This document shows positions 29,261 through 39,718 of a stretch of DNA of 64,000 bases, piece after piece. The DNA is from Paraburkholderia rhizosphaerae (GTDB lineage Bacteria > Pseudomonadota > Gammaproteobacteria > Burkholderiales > Burkholderiaceae). How positions within the stretch are numbered: position 1 is the stretch's first letter; every line of letters starts with the position of its first letter. The notes under the pieces are model-generated. The model made no database searches. It was not told where the DNA came from and was given only the letters and a program-made list of their open reading frames with translations. Made by a program: the position numbers and the translations under genes. The stretch spans positions 186,001 through 250,000 of the forward strand of contig NZ_SORE01000009.1 in NCBI RefSeq assembly GCF_004366595.1, given 5' to 3'.

Positions 29261-32053
29261 ATGACCTATACGAAGCTGCTGAGTTCCAGCTATTCGCATT
29301 ACGCATCACGCGCATACAGCGCGCGCCCCGAGGTTGCGGAGCGCGTCGCGTCGCTGGCGGCGGCGCGTGTCACGCGCGAGCGGATCGATGCGCGCCTTGA
29401 CGAACTGTGCGATGCGCTGCGCGGTGCCGACGGCGCGCCGCTTACCGAAGATGCACTGAAACGGGCACTGCGGCAACTGCGCATCGAAGTGTTTTGCGCC
29501 GCGATGGAGCGCGATCTTGCAGGTCTCGCGGACGTCACCGAAGTGACCGGCACGATGACGGATCTGGCCGAAGCGGCGATCCAGCGCGCACTCGCGGTGC
29601 TGTCCTCTGAACTCGAAGCGATGTACGGGGAGCCGCGCGGTCCGGACGGCGAGCGGATCGCGCTGGGCGTCGTCGGCATGGGCAAACTCGGCGGCCGCGA
29701 ACTGAACGTTTCGTCGGACATCGATCTGATCTTTGTCTACGAGGACGACGGTGAGACAGCGGGCGGCCAGCGCCCAGCCATAGCGACCCAGGACTACTTC
29801 ACGCGGCTCGGCAAGCGCCTGATCGGCGCGCTGGCCGAAGTGACCAGCGACGGCTATGTGTTTCGCGTCGACATGCGGCTGCGGCCGAACGGCGATTCGG
29901 GGCCGCTCGTTTGCAGCCTCGGCATGCTCGAAGAGTATTTCTATGTGCAGGGGCGCGAGTGGGAACGTTACGCGTGGATCAAAGGGCGGCTCGTGTCCGA
30001 GCACGGTAGTGCCGAGGCACGGCGCCTCGCGAACCTGCTCGATGCGATCGTCAAGCCGTTTATCTATCGCCGCTATCTGGACTTCGGCGTGATCGGCGCG
30101 ATTCGCGCATTGCATCTGCAGATTCGTCAGGAAGCGCAGCGTCGCGCGACGATGCGGCCGGACAAGGCAGACGACATCAAGCTCGGCCGCGGCGGGATAC
30201 GCGAGATCGAGTTCAGCGCGCAGGTATTCCAGCTGATTCGCGGCGGCCAGGACGCGGGCTTCCGGATCAGGCCGACGCTCGCGGTACTGCGCCACGCGAG
30301 CGCGCGCGGCCTGATCGCGCAGCCTGTCTGCGAAGCGCTGACCGATGCTTACCGCTTCTTGCGCAAGCTCGAGCACCGGCTGCAATACCGTGACGATGCG
30401 CAGACGCATGCGATGCCGGTCGACGAGCACGAACGCGCGAACGTCGCGCAGTCGATGGGTTTTGCCGACTATGCCGCGTTGATGGCGAGCCTCGATGCGC
30501 ACCGCGAGCGGGTCGAGCAGCAGTTCGATCAGATCTTTGCCGACAAGGTGAACGGTGATAACGGCCACGCCGCACCTGACGACGGCGCGGCCGCATGGGT
30601 GTGGAGTAGCGCGCTGGCTGACGACAGCGCCAACGACGCGCTTGCCGCGCGCCTGGTCGAACTGGGCATTGCGGAGCCGGCTGGGTTGCTGGAGCGGCTG
30701 CGCGCGGTTTGGCATTCGGCGCGCTATGCGGGGCTGCCCGAGCGCAGCCGGGAGCGCTTCGATATCGTCGCGCAACGCGCGCTCGACTCGGCGCGCACAG
30801 TCGAGCCGCTGCAACGGCGCGGCGATACGATCGCGCGGATGTTCGATCTGCTCGAGGCGGTGAGCCGGCGAGGCGCGTATCTGGCGCTTCTGACCGAGTA
30901 TCCGCATGCGCTGCGCCGGGTGCTGTCGGTGCTCGGCGCGTCGCGCTGGGCGGCCGGATATCTGATCCGCCATCCGCAGCTGCTCGACGAACTGCTCGAC
31001 GACGAAGCGATGGCAAGCCCGTTCGACTGGCCCGAGTTCAAGCGCACGCTGCGGCTGCGCCTCGCGGCGGCGGACGGCGTCGAACACCAGATGGACCTGC
31101 TGCGCCACGCGCACCAGGCCGAGGTGTTCCGGATTCTGTTGATCGACCTCGCCGGCAAGCTGAGCGTCGAGCACGTGAGCGACCGTTTGTCGGAGCTTGC
31201 CGACGCGGTGCTCGACGTGACGATCGAAGCTGTCTGGAATCAGCTCGCCAAGCGTCACCGCGATGTGCCGCGTTTTGCGATCATCGCGTACGGGAAGCTG
31301 GGCGGTAAGGAACTGGGCTATGCGTCGGACCTCGATCTGATCTTTTTGTACGACGACCCGGCCGACGTCGCGCCCGATGTGTATGCGACATTCACGCGCC
31401 GCCTGATTTCATGGCTGACGACCGCGACCGGCGCGGGCACGTTGTTCGACATCGATCTGCGTTTGCGGCCGAACGGCGAGTCCGGCCTGCTGGTCACGGA
31501 TCTCGATGCGTTTCGCCGCTATCAGCTGCGCGAAGGCGATGCGGCCAATACCGCGTGGGTCTGGGAGCATCAGGCGTTGACCCGGGCGCGGTACTGCGCC
31601 GGCGACACGCAGATCGGCGCGCAGTTCGAGGCGATTCGCGAGCAGGTGCTGACGATGCCGCGCGAAGCGGCGCCGCTTGCGAAGGAAATCATCGAGATGC
31701 GCGAGCGCGTCGAGGCAGGGCATCCGAATCGCACGCCGCTGTTCGATCTGAAGCACGACCGCGGCGGGATGGTCGACATCGAGTTCACGGTTCAATACTG
31801 GGTGCTATTGCACGCGGCGCGCGATCCGGAGTTGATCCGTAACACCGGCAATATTGCGCTGCTGCGCGAAGTGTCGCGCTTCGGGCTGATGAGCGGCGAC
31901 GAAGCGGAAACGGTCGGCGCGGCTTACCGGCGATATCGGCAGCTGCAGCATAAATTGCGCCTCGATGGGATGGAAAAGGCACGGGTCGAACCGGAGACGG
32001 TCAGTGCCGAGCGTGACGCGGTGTTGCGTCTGTGGGAGCGGGTGTTCGGCTAG
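29261..32053 (+). CDS. glnE: Bifunctional glutamine synthetase adenylyltransferase/adenylyl-removing enzyme
   Basis: A 930-residue enzyme controlling glutamine synthetase by attaching and removing AMP. Two nucleotidyltransferase domains are present: GMGKLGGRELNVSSDIDLIF near 138-160 (de-adenylylating half) and AYGKLGGKELGYASDLDLIF near 677-700 (adenylylating half), each with the G.GKLG.E and DxD pattern. I chose the ATG at 29261 (MTYTKLLSSSYSHYASRAY); the frame is open 64 codons further upstream but that part overlaps the divergent yhdP promoter region. Confidence 0.95.
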   Translation: MTYTKLLSSSYSHYASRAYSARPEVAERVASLAAARVTRERIDARLDELCDALRGADGAPLTEDALKRALRQLRIEVFCAAMERDLAGLADVTEVTGTMTDLAEAAIQRALAVLSSELEAMYGEPRGPDGERIALGVVGMGKLGGRELNVSSDIDLIFVYEDDGETAGGQRPAIATQDYFTRLGKRLIGALAEVTSDGYVFRVDMRLRPNGDSGPLVCSLGMLEEYFYVQGREWERYAWIKGRLVSEHGSAEARRLANLLDAIVKPFIYRRYLDFGVIGAIRALHLQIRQEAQRRATMRPDKADDIKLGRGGIREIEFSAQVFQLIRGGQDAGFRIRPTLAVLRHASARGLIAQPVCEALTDAYRFLRKLEHRLQYRDDAQTHAMPVDEHERANVAQSMGFADYAALMASLDAHRERVEQQFDQIFADKVNGDNGHAAPDDGAAAWVWSSALADDSANDALAARLVELGIAEPAGLLERLRAVWHSARYAGLPERSRERFDIVAQRALDSARTVEPLQRRGDTIARMFDLLEAVSRRGAYLALLTEYPHALRRVLSVLGASRWAAGYLIRHPQLLDELLDDEAMASPFDWPEFKRTLRLRLAAADGVEHQMDLLRHAHQAEVFRILLIDLAGKLSVEHVSDRLSELADAVLDVTIEAVWNQLAKRHRDVPRFAIIAYGKLGGKELGYASDLDLIFLYDDPADVAPDVYATFTRRLISWLTTATGAGTLFDIDLRLRPNGESGLLVTDLDAFRRYQLREGDAANTAWVWEHQALTRARYCAGDTQIGAQFEAIREQVLTMPREAAPLAKEIIEMRERVEAGHPNRTPLFDLKHDRGGMVDIEFTVQYWVLLHAARDPELIRNTGNIALLREVSRFGLMSGDEAETVGAAYRRYRQLQHKLRLDGMEKARVEPETVSAERDAVLRLWERVFG

Positions 32054-32163
32054 CGCGGTAGCGTGGCTGCCGCCGCGCGGGAGCTGGCGCGCTTGATGAG
32101 CGCGGTAGCGCACGTCAGCGCACATCAGCGTACGTGGTGTGCGGCGGCTTCAACCTTTCGCCG

Positions 32164-33837
32164 CTATGCGGTCAGCATTTCCTTCGCATGCTTGCGCGTG
32201 GTCGCGGTGATCTCGAGCCCGCCTAGCATCCGCGCGACTTCCTCGATCCGGCTCGCCTTGTCCAGCGACGTCACGGTGCTGAGCGTGCCGCGCTTGCCAT
32301 TCGTGCTCTTCGCCACCTGAAAATGATGGTCGCCGCGCGCGGCGACTTGAGGCAAGTGCGTGACGCACAGCACCTGGCGGTTTTGACCGAGCTGATGCAA
32401 CAGCCTGCCGACGACTTCCGCGACGCCCCCGCCGATGCCGGTGTCGACTTCGTCGAAGATCAGCGTCGGCGTCGGACTCGCGGCGCTCGCGATCACGGCA
32501 AGCGCCAGACTGATACGCGCGAGTTCGCCGCCCGACGCGACTTTCGCGAGTGGCCTTAGCGGCACGCCCGCATGGCCGGCAACCCGGAATTCGATCTGTT
32601 CGAGCCCATGCGCGCCGCCTTCGGGCAATGCGACGAGCGCCACTTCAAAACTGCCGCCGGCCATCGAGAGTTCCTGCATGCCGGTCGTGACTGCCGAGCC
32701 AAGCGCCTTTGCCGCCTTCGCGCGCGCCTTCGACAACTGCTTTGCTTCGGCGAGGAAAGCATCCTTTGCCTTGCTCTCGGCGGCGCGCAGGCTGTCCAGG
32801 TCGGCCGCGGCGTCGAGCGCGGCCAGTTGCGCGCGGCGCGTCTGATGTTCTTCGGGCAAGGTTTCGGGCTGCAGCCGGAACTTGCGTGCGGCCGAATGCA
32901 ACGCGTCGAGGCGCTTTTCCACCTGTGCGAGCCGGTCAGGATCGAGTTCGAGCCGTTGCGCATAGTGGGACAGCGAGTAGGCCGCTTCCTGCAGCTGGAT
33001 TTCCGCCGGTTCGAGCGCGGCGAGTGCGTCGTTCAACGCAGCGTCGATTTCCGCGAGATCGCGCAGCTTCGAGACGATCGAGCCGAGCTGTGTGATCATC
33101 GCTTCGTCCGATTCGGACAGTGCGCCCAGCGCGCTTTGCACGCCATCGATCAGATTCGCGGAATGCGACAGGCGATGGTGCTCGCTATTCACCTCTTCCC
33201 ATTCGCCCGGCTGCGGCGCGAGCTTGTCCAGTTCGGCGAGCTGCCACGCGAGCCGTTCGCGTTCGAGCTGGATCTCGCGGTCGCGCGTCTGCGCATGTTC
33301 GACCGCCTGCGCCGCGTCGCGCCAGCCGCGCCATGCGCGCGCGACGGCGGCCGCCACTTCAGTGAGGCCCGCGTGCGTATCGAATAGCTCGCGCTGCGCG
33401 TCAGGACGCATCAACAGTTGATGTGCATGCTGCCCGTGAATGTCGACCAGCATTTCGCCGACCTCACGCAACTGCGCAAGCGTCGCAACAGTACCGTTGA
33501 TGAACGCTCGCGAGCGGCCGTTCGCGTCGATCACACGGCGCAGCAGCACCGTGCCGTCATGCGATTCATCGTCGTCCGCCGGCGTCGCGAACGCATGTGC
33601 TTCGAGCCACTGATCAACTTGCGGATGGATATCGAATTCCGCGGTAATGTCCGCGCGCGCTTCACCGGTGCGCACGACGGCCGCGTCGGCGCGAGCGCCG
33701 AGCGCGAGGGCAAGCGCGTCGATCAGGATCGACTTGCCGGCGCCGGTTTCACCGGAGAAAACCGTGAAGCCGCTGTCGAATTCGAGGTCGAGTGCGGCGA
33801 CGATGACGAAATCGCGAATCGATAGGTGGCGAAGCAT
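32164..33837 (-). CDS. recN: DNA repair protein RecN
   Basis: A 557-residue SMC-like ATPase for double-strand-break repair. Walker A is GETGAGKS (29-36). The signature and Walker B follow at the other end (KVASGGELARISLAL, TLIFDEVDTGIGG), with a long coiled-coil region (about 160-370) between. It converges with glnE; the 110-bp gap has no obvious terminator. NadK lies 214 bp upstream, the recN-nadK neighbourhood found in many proteobacteria. Confidence 0.96.
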   Translation of the reverse strand: MLRHLSIRDFVIVAALDLEFDSGFTVFSGETGAGKSILIDALALALGARADAAVVRTGEARADITAEFDIHPQVDQWLEAHAFATPADDDESHDGTVLLRRVIDANGRSRAFINGTVATLAQLREVGEMLVDIHGQHAHQLLMRPDAQRELFDTHAGLTEVAAAVARAWRGWRDAAQAVEHAQTRDREIQLERERLAWQLAELDKLAPQPGEWEEVNSEHHRLSHSANLIDGVQSALGALSESDEAMITQLGSIVSKLRDLAEIDAALNDALAALEPAEIQLQEAAYSLSHYAQRLELDPDRLAQVEKRLDALHSAARKFRLQPETLPEEHQTRRAQLAALDAAADLDSLRAAESKAKDAFLAEAKQLSKARAKAAKALGSAVTTGMQELSMAGGSFEVALVALPEGGAHGLEQIEFRVAGHAGVPLRPLAKVASGGELARISLALAVIASAASPTPTLIFDEVDTGIGGGVAEVVGRLLHQLGQNRQVLCVTHLPQVAARGDHHFQVAKSTNGKRGTLSTVTSLDKASRIEEVARMLGGLEITATTRKHAKEMLTA

Positions 33838-34051
33838 GGAGTCGGTTAGTGGGTAGTGTCCGGCAGCGTGCGGGTCAGTCTTCGGATTGAACGTTCGGAT
33901 CGTGCAGGTTGATGCGGGTTATTGCTCGGTGTTGCGCGTTATTGCGCGCTGTTGCGTATCCAATGCCGCCGGGTTTGTCGACCGGCTCGCCAGTCAGTTC
34001 GTGCGGTCATTGCGCAGCGATTCTGTTGTTTCGGGCGCTCAACTCTCCGGA

Positions 34052-34960
34052 TCAGTCTTCATCGGGCTCATCGTCATCGTGCGACGGGTATTCGTTCCAG
34101 TGCAGCTTCTTGCGCAGCGTCGCGTAGTAGCTATAACCGACCGGATGCAGGAACGGCACCATGTGACGCGAGCGGCGCACTTCGATCGTGTCGTTCAGCT
34201 CCATTGACGTGAACGACTGCATATCGAAGTTCACGTTGACGTCACGGCCCGAAATGATCTGGATGCTGACATTCGAATGGTCGGGCAGCACGATCGGCCG
34301 GTTCGACAGCGCGTGTGGCGCGATCGGCACGAGCACGATGCCCTCGAGTTGCGGATGCAGGATCGGCCCGTTAGACGACAGCGCGTACGCGGTCGAACCA
34401 GTGGGCGTCGCGACGATCAGCCCGTCCGAGCGCTGGTTGTACATGAAGCGGCCGTCCACCGACACGCGCAGCTCCGCCATACCGGACACGCCACTGCGGT
34501 TCACGACCACGTCGTTGAACGCGAGCGCGTGATAGATCGGGTCGCCCTCGCGCATGATGCGCGCTTCGAGCAGCATGCGCTCCTCGCGCTCGAAGCTGCC
34601 GCCGAGCATCTGCGGCACGATCTTCTGCATGTCGGAGATCGGGATGTCGGTGATGAAGCCCAGCCGGCCATGGTTAATGCCGATTAGCGGGGTCTTGTAC
34701 GGTGCAAGCTGCCGGCCGATGCCGAGCATCGTCCCATCGCCGCCGAGCACGACGGCGACGTCGGCGCGCGCGCCGATCTCCGCGGGCGTCAGCACCGGGT
34801 GGCCGGTCACGCCGATCTCCTGCGCGATTTGCGCTTCGAATACGACTTCGAAGCCGCGCTTGGCGATGCACGACGCGAGCTGCATCAGCGGCTCGCCGAT
34901 GCCTGGCGTCTGAGTGCGCCCGACGAGCGCAACGGTCTTGAACTGGCTGGTAACTTGCAT
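34052..34960 (-). CDS. nadK: NAD kinase
   Basis: A 302-residue enzyme phosphorylating NAD to NADP. The GGDG motif (73-76, [11 protein letters not shown]), [11 protein letters not shown], and the NE/D-type substrate loop ([27 protein letters not shown]) are present. I start at the Met at 34960 ([15 protein letters not shown]), which aligns with the family; an upstream Met adds 18 unconserved residues. It is divergent from hrcA. Confidence 0.95.
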   Translation of the reverse strand: MQVTSQFKTVALVGRTQTPGIGEPLMQLASCIAKRGFEVVFEAQIAQEIGVTGHPVLTPAEIGARADVAVVLGGDGTMLGIGRQLAPYKTPLIGINHGRLGFITDIPISDMQKIVPQMLGGSFEREERMLLEARIMREGDPIYHALAFNDVVVNRSGVSGMAELRVSVDGRFMYNQRSDGLIVATPTGSTAYALSSNGPILHPQLEGIVLVPIAPHALSNRPIVLPDHSNVSIQIISGRDVNVNFDMQSFTSMELNDTIEVRRSRHMVPFLHPVGYSYYATLRKKLHWNEYPSHDDDEPDED

Positions 34961-35276
34961 GCCGGCATTACACCATAGCTGCGTGCCGAAAAGAACCGTC
35001 GCCGCGCGCGGCACCGCGCGGCAATGGGCGTTGGCGCGGGTGGGCGCCGCCGTCCAGCCTGTAGTCGATTATCGTTAGAATGGTGAAGCGGCGATGACAA
35101 AGGCTGGCCGGCGTGTGGTTTGGCGCATCGGCGCATACCTTCGCATAACGGGTTCGCTTCGCATCGTGCAGCAGCGCAACGCTTGGGCGAGCCCGCCGGC
35201 CGGTGCGCTCAGGGTTGTCATCAGGGGTGTGATTAAGGCTCGCGGCAGCATCGTCATTGAGCTAGAATTTTTCGCC
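34961..35276. other. Divergent nadK-hrcA intergenic region
   Basis: A 316-bp space with no convincing ORF. On the minus strand GATAAT (35073-35068) is a possible nadK -10. On the plus strand TAGAAT (35263-35268) is a possible hrcA -10 only 8 bp before the hrcA ATG, which would give an almost leaderless message. No CIRCE inverted repeat (TTAGCACTC-N9-GAGTGCTAA) is present. Confidence 0.4.
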
Positions 35277-36311
35277 ATGTTAGATCCTCGCGCACAAACC
35301 CTCCTCAAAACGCTGATCGAGCGGTATATCGCCGAAGGTCAGCCGGTCGGCTCGCGCACGTTGTCGCGATACTCCGGGCTCGAACTGAGCCCGGCGACGA
35401 TCCGCAACGTGATGTCCGACCTCGAGGAACTCGGTCTCGTCATCAGCCCGCATACGTCGGCTGGGCGCATTCCGACGCCGCGCGGATACCGGCTCTTTGT
35501 CGACACGATGTTGACTGTCGAATCGGTCGCCGACGAAGCCGCCGTCACACAAGCCGTCAAGAAGACCTTGCAGGCAGACACGCTGCAGGCCGGCGAGCCG
35601 CAAAAGATTGTCGCAGCTGCGGCGAGCGTGCTGTCCAACCTGTCGCAGTTCGCCGGTGTGATCCTGACGCCGCGGCGCAGCCACGTATTCAAGCAGATCG
35701 AATTCATGCGCCTGTCCGACAAGCGCATTCTGCTGATTATCGTGACGCCCGAAGGCGATGTGCAGAACCGCATGATGGCAACCCAGCGCGACTACTCGCC
35801 GGCCGAACTGATCGAGGCGTCGAACTACATCAATATGCATTTTGCGGGGCTGTCATTCGACGAAGTGCGGCGCCGGTTGCGCGAGGAAATCGACCAGCTG
35901 CGCGGCGATATGACAACGCTGATGCACGCGGCGGTCACCGCGAGCACCGATGAAACCGACACCGGCGAAACCGTGTTGATTTCTGGCGAACGCAAGCTGC
36001 TCGAAGTGGCCGACCTTTCGTCGGACATGGCGCGTTTGCGCAAGCTGTTCGATGTGTTCGACCAAAAGACCAGCCTCCTTCAGTTGCTCGACGTGTCGAG
36101 CCACGCGCAAGGCGTGCAGATTTTCATCGGCGGCGAGTCCAATCTCGTGCCGATCGAAGAAATGAGCGTCGTGACCGCGCCGTACGAGGTGAACGGCAAG
36201 ATTGTCGGTACGCTCGGCGTAATCGGACCGACACGCATGGCTTATAACCGTGTGATACCGATTGTCGACATCACCGCGCGGCTTCTGTCGTTGACGCTGA
36301 GCCAGCAATAG
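35277..36311 (+). CDS. hrcA: Heat-inducible transcription repressor HrcA
   Basis: A 344-residue repressor of heat-shock genes that binds CIRCE elements. The N-terminal winged HTH contains [35 protein letters not shown] sequence, and [16 protein letters not shown] follows, both diagnostic. The C-terminal part carries the GAF-like domain ending in [18 protein letters not shown]. It is on the same strand as, and about 2.3 kb upstream of, grpE-dnaK-dnaJ, but no CIRCE element is visible in this window; its targets (for example groESL) are presumably elsewhere. Confidence 0.95.
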   Translation: MLDPRAQTLLKTLIERYIAEGQPVGSRTLSRYSGLELSPATIRNVMSDLEELGLVISPHTSAGRIPTPRGYRLFVDTMLTVESVADEAAVTQAVKKTLQADTLQAGEPQKIVAAAASVLSNLSQFAGVILTPRRSHVFKQIEFMRLSDKRILLIIVTPEGDVQNRMMATQRDYSPAELIEASNYINMHFAGLSFDEVRRRLREEIDQLRGDMTTLMHAAVTASTDETDTGETVLISGERKLLEVADLSSDMARLRKLFDVFDQKTSLLQLLDVSSHAQGVQIFIGGESNLVPIEEMSVVTAPYEVNGKIVGTLGVIGPTRMAYNRVIPIVDITARLLSLTLSQQ

Positions 36312-36475
36312 CGGCTTTGCGGTTGCCGCCATCATGCGACAGCGCGCTGTGCCTGCCTATCTGCCGAATGGCCAGCTTTCGGCCATGGACCGCACCGCTA
36401 TAATGGCTTTCACCTGAAAGCGTTGCCGCGTACAGCGGTCCTTGTAGTTTGCCCATTTGCTATTGCCTGTTGCCC

Positions 36476-37546
36476 ATGCACTTTGATCTCGAGCGGCCTC
36501 TGCAGTCTGCTGTCGCACATCGCGTCGCGGTCCTGCTGATCAATCTCGGTACGCCCGATGCACCGACGACCGGCGCGGTGCGGCGCTATCTCGCGGAGTT
36601 TCTGTCCGACCCGCGCGTGGTGGAAATTCCGGCGGCGCTCTGGCAAATCATTTTGCGCACAATGATCTTGCCGTTCCGCAGTCCGGCGTCGGCAAAGAAA
36701 TATGCGGCGGTATGGATGCCCGAAGGGTCCCCGCTCCGGGTCTACACGGAAAAGCAGGTGGAAGGACTGCGCCAGTTGCTGCACGCGAACGAGTACGCGG
36801 TGATCGTCGACTACGCGATGCGCTATGGCACGCCCAACATCCCGTCGATGCTGAATCAGTTGAAGCTGGCGGGCGCGGAGCGCGTGCTGCTGATGCCGAT
36901 GTATCCTCAGTACTCGTCGTCGACCACCGCGACAGCCTTCGACGCGGCGTTCGGCGCGCTCAAACGGATGCGCAATCAGCTTGAGATTCGCACTGTGCGC
37001 CAGTACGCAGACCATCCCGCGTATATCGCCGCGCTTGCGGCCCAGGTGCATCACCACTGGCACGCGCACGGGCGCCCCGATTTTGCGGCGGGAGACAAAC
37101 TGGTATTGAGTTTCCATGGCGTGCCCAAACGTACGCTGGACCTCGGCGATCCGTATCACGAGCAGTGTCAGCAAACAGCGTCCCTGCTGATGCGCGCGCT
37201 CGAACTGACGCCGGTCGAGTGCCGGGTCACGTTCCAGTCGCGCTTCGGCAAGGCCGAATGGCTGCAGCCTTATACGGCGCCGACCGTGAAGGAACTGGGC
37301 GCCGCGGGCGTGCGCCGTGTCGATGTTTTTTGCCCCGGCTTCACGGCCGACTGTCTCGAGACGATCGAGGAAATCGGCATGGAGGTTCGCGACGAATTCA
37401 TACACGCGGGAGGCAAGGAGTTCCATGCGATTGCCTGCCTGAATGCGACGCACGCATGGATCGCCGCGCTGGGCGAAATTGTCGCGCAGCACCTGCAGGG
37501 CTGGCCGGTGCAGACAAGCGCGCCGCAAGCGGCGGTTGCGTCGTGA
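36476..37546 (+). CDS. hemH: Ferrochelatase
   Basis: A 356-residue enzyme inserting ferrous iron into protoporphyrin IX. The conserved metal-side His is His214 in [12 protein letters not shown], and the conserved Glu lies in [12 protein letters not shown] near the C-terminus. Other family blocks are [20 protein letters not shown] and [13 protein letters not shown] perfect TATAAT (36399-36404) about 70 bp upstream is a likely -10. The Met at 36476 is chosen over one nine codons upstream by alignment. Its neighbours hrcA and hslR are also conserved in Burkholderiaceae. Confidence 0.96.
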   Translation: MHFDLERPLQSAVAHRVAVLLINLGTPDAPTTGAVRRYLAEFLSDPRVVEIPAALWQIILRTMILPFRSPASAKKYAAVWMPEGSPLRVYTEKQVEGLRQLLHANEYAVIVDYAMRYGTPNIPSMLNQLKLAGAERVLLMPMYPQYSSSTTATAFDAAFGALKRMRNQLEIRTVRQYADHPAYIAALAAQVHHHWHAHGRPDFAAGDKLVLSFHGVPKRTLDLGDPYHEQCQQTASLLMRALELTPVECRVTFQSRFGKAEWLQPYTAPTVKELGAAGVRRVDVFCPGFTADCLETIEEIGMEVRDEFIHAGGKEFHAIACLNATHAWIAALGEIVAQHLQGWPVQTSAPQAAVAS

Positions 37547-37719
37547 GCGTACGCGGTTCGGGCGAGATTGAATTGCGCCGCGCGTGGCGATGGAGCGCCG
37601 GTGTACTGGCGCCAGTCGACGGCAGGTATGGCATCTGCGTCGCCTGTCCCGTAGTTTGCTTCGTGTGCGTCGGTAACTTTGCGGCGCACGACACGCTTGA
37701 ATGTCAGATTGACGGATAG

Positions 37720-38127
37720 ATGAACTACAGGATTTCGACCGAACCGGACGCACGGCTACGTATCGACAAGTGGCTATGGGCCGCCCGCTTTTTCAAAACG
37801 CGATCGCTTGCGGCAGAAGCGGTCGACAAGGGGCGGGTACGCATCGGCGGCGCGACGGTCAAGCCGGCGAAGGACGTGCGCGTCGGCGATCTTGTCGAGA
37901 TCGAGATCGAGCGGGTCGTCTGGCAGGTGCAGGTATTGGGTGTGTGCGACGTGCGTGGTCCGGCTTCGGTCGCGCAAACGCTTTATGCGGAAACGAACGA
38001 AAGCCGGGTAAAGCGGCAGGTCGAACTGGAGCGGCGTAAGCATTTCCAGGAGCCGGCCGCGACGCTGCACGGCCGGCCGACCAAACGCGACCGGCGAGTT
38101 ATCGACAAACTTTCAGGTGGGGATTGA
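37720..38127 (+). CDS. hslR: S4-domain RNA-binding heat-shock protein 15 homologue
   Basis: A 135-residue protein with an N-terminal S4 RNA-binding domain (RIDKWLWAARFFKTRSLAAEAV, then GRVRIGGATVKPAKDVRVGD) and a basic C-terminal tail. E. coli Hsp15 rescues 50S subunits carrying stalled nascent chains with peptidyl-tRNA after heat shock. It sits between hemH and the grpE-dnaK region. The last 29 bp overlap, on the other strand, the end of a predicted small exported peptide gene. Confidence 0.92.
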   Translation: MNYRISTEPDARLRIDKWLWAARFFKTRSLAAEAVDKGRVRIGGATVKPAKDVRVGDLVEIEIERVVWQVQVLGVCDVRGPASVAQTLYAETNESRVKRQVELERRKHFQEPAATLHGRPTKRDRRVIDKLSGGD

Positions 38128-38260
38128 ACAGCTTTTCCATCGTCGCGTGCACACCGCCATACTCCGTGGTGTGGTCGTTGACGGCGCCGGACATGCAGAT
38201 GGTCGTGGTTCCCGCGATGAGCACCAAAGCGACCACCGATATTGCGAAGGTCAGTTTCAC
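38099..38260 (-). CDS. Predicted small exported or membrane peptide (53 aa)
   Basis: A 53-codon minus-strand frame with a GTG start and a GGGGGAG site five bases upstream. The N-terminus MKLTFAISVVALVLIAGTTT reads as a signal peptide or single membrane helix. It is followed by a short polar part with a Cys (ICMSGAVNDHTTEYGG) and ends HLKVCR. The Cys at residue 22 is close to a lipobox position but the preceding residues (TTI) are not canonical. It overlaps the 3' end of hslR antisense by 29 bp and lies upstream of the grpE promoter. The family is not recognised. Confidence 0.5.
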   Translation of the reverse strand: MKLTFAISVVALVLIAGTTTICMSGAVNDHTTEYGGVHATMEKLFNPHLKVCR

Positions 38261-38480
38261 GGTACTCCCCCAGGAGATCCAGAGCGGGAAACGGGCGGTT
38301 CGGTGGTAAGGGATACGTCAGATTAGGGTAAACATGCCTTTTCCGACGTTCTCAATGAGTTTAGGCCACTCGCGAATCGCGCTCAATCTCAATATGATGG
38401 CGGTCGAGTAATCGGTGTTACGGCGAATTTCCCGCCGCGATTTATTGCCCCGTCGCGGTGCAAAAAGGGCTGGCGCACCG

Positions 38481-38508
38481 CTTGAAACCGTGTGCGGCAT
38501 CCCTATCT
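38481..38508 (+). promoter_or_regulatory. Sigma-32 heat-shock promoter upstream of grpE
   Basis: CTTGAAA (38481-38487), a 13-bp spacer and CCCTATCT (38501-38508) closely match the sigma-32 consensus CTTGAAA-N13/14-CCCCATnT. It lies about 150 bp before the grpE ATG, in a 395-bp space (38261-38655) that otherwise shows no gene on the plus strand. Confidence 0.8.
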
Positions 38509-38655
38509 GCACGATTGCTGCGCAGCCGGCATGTTGTGGATTTGCAACGAGCGTTGTGGACGGTGAACCGGCCCGTAACCGGTCGGTCAACCCTGAGCGC
38601 CGGGCGGCACGCCGGCTGTCTGGATGGTTTTAATTTTTTATCGACTTTCAGCGAC

Positions 38656-39237
38656 ATGGAAAACACGCAAGAGAAACCGACGAGCCAGAATCCCACGCCC
38701 GCCGACGATGCCGCGCGCCAGGCTACCGATCAAGCCGCGCAGCAGGCTGGCGCCGCAAACGCGCAGTCCGCGAGCACGCCGTCGAGCGCAGAAGCCGCAC
38801 TCGCCGAAGCTCAGGCGAAGGTCGCCGAGTTGCAGGAGAGCTTCCTTCGCGCGAAGGCCGAAACCGAAAACGTGCGCCGCCGCGCGCAGGAAGACATCGC
38901 GAAGGCGCACAAATTCGCGATCGAGAACTTTGCTGAGCATCTGCTGCCGGTGGTCGATAGCCTGGAAGCCGCCGTTACTCACTCTTCCGATGACCTCGTG
39001 AAAGTGCGCGAAGGTGTCGAATTGACGTTGCGTCAGTTGACCGGTGCGCTCGAGAAAGGGCGCGTCGTCGCGCTGAATCCGGTCGGCGAGAAGTTCGACC
39101 CGCATCGCCATCAGGCAGTGTCGATGGTGCCGGCCGAACAGGAAGCGAATACCGTCGTCTCGGTTCTTCAAAAGGGCTATGTGATCAACGACCGGGTGCT
39201 GCGCCCGGCGCTCGTCACGGTCGCGCAGCCGAAGTAA
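38656..39237 (+). CDS. grpE: Nucleotide exchange factor GrpE
   Basis: A 193-residue co-chaperone that releases ADP from DnaK. A disordered, Ala/Gln-rich N-terminus (1-50) is followed by a long coiled coil (about 52-100, [32 protein letters not shown] sequence) and the beta domain with the signature [13 protein letters not shown] and [20 protein letters not shown]. The start at 38656 is chosen by family; the frame is open upstream. It is preceded by a sigma-32 promoter. Confidence 0.96.
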   Translation: MENTQEKPTSQNPTPADDAARQATDQAAQQAGAANAQSASTPSSAEAALAEAQAKVAELQESFLRAKAETENVRRRAQEDIAKAHKFAIENFAEHLLPVVDSLEAAVTHSSDDLVKVREGVELTLRQLTGALEKGRVVALNPVGEKFDPHRHQAVSMVPAEQEANTVVSVLQKGYVINDRVLRPALVTVAQPK

Positions 39238-39294
39238 CGGTGGCGTGTCTCCTCCGGCATTCAATGTCAGCCAGCTTTGTCGCAATCACGCTTT

Positions 39295-39687
39295 ATGGCC
39301 AGTATCGCTGTTGATGCATCCGCCTTCGCTACTTTCGAGATGGGGGAATTGAGCGCCGACTCGTTCGACGCCGGCCTCGAATCCGCCGGCGACGAACTGG
39401 CGGTGGTGTTTTTCTGGGGCTTTGACTGCTTCAACTGCGAAATCGCGAAGAAAGCGATGCTGGCCCGGCCGGACGCGATCCGTGCGCTCGGCTTGCGCTG
39501 GTTTCACAGCAATGTCTATGAACATCGCGAGCTTGGCCGCCGCTTTATGCTGCATGGCGTGCCGACCTGGTTTTTCTTCCATCGGGGCAAGCGCCTCGGC
39601 CGTGCGACCGGCTGGCACGGCCTCGCTCAGTTCGAGGCTGCGGTAGCCGCCGCCCGTGAGAAGATCCGCGCGGCGGCCGGCGATTGA
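39295..39687 (+). CDS. Thioredoxin-like protein between grpE and dnaK
   Basis: A 130-residue thioredoxin-fold protein with an active-site motif CFNC (Cys45, Cys48) in FFWGFDCFNCEIAKK, and the cis-Pro loop GVPTWFFFHRGKRLGRATG. It lacks a signal peptide, so it should act in the cytoplasm. CFNC differs from the CGPC of thioredoxin, which suggests a different redox potential or partner. It lies 57 bp after grpE and 143 bp before dnaK on the same strand, so a role in redox protection of chaperones or their clients is a reasonable inference. A TTG start six codons upstream is possible. Confidence 0.88.
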   Translation: MASIAVDASAFATFEMGELSADSFDAGLESAGDELAVVFFWGFDCFNCEIAKKAMLARPDAIRALGLRWFHSNVYEHRELGRRFMLHGVPTWFFFHRGKRLGRATGWHGLAQFEAAVAAAREKIRAAAGD

Positions 39688-39718
39688 AAAAAATTAAAGA
39701 CCGCATAAAGCGAAAGGT

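Noticed and set aside
29306..31258. 650-codon minus-strand ORF opposite glnE
   Set aside because: Shadow of glnE, whose two nucleotidyltransferase motifs lie on the plus strand; the antisense product shows no recognisable domain.
34961..35276. CIRCE element near hrcA
   Set aside because: The 9-bp arms TTAGCACTC/GAGTGCTAA are not present here or before grpE and dnaK.
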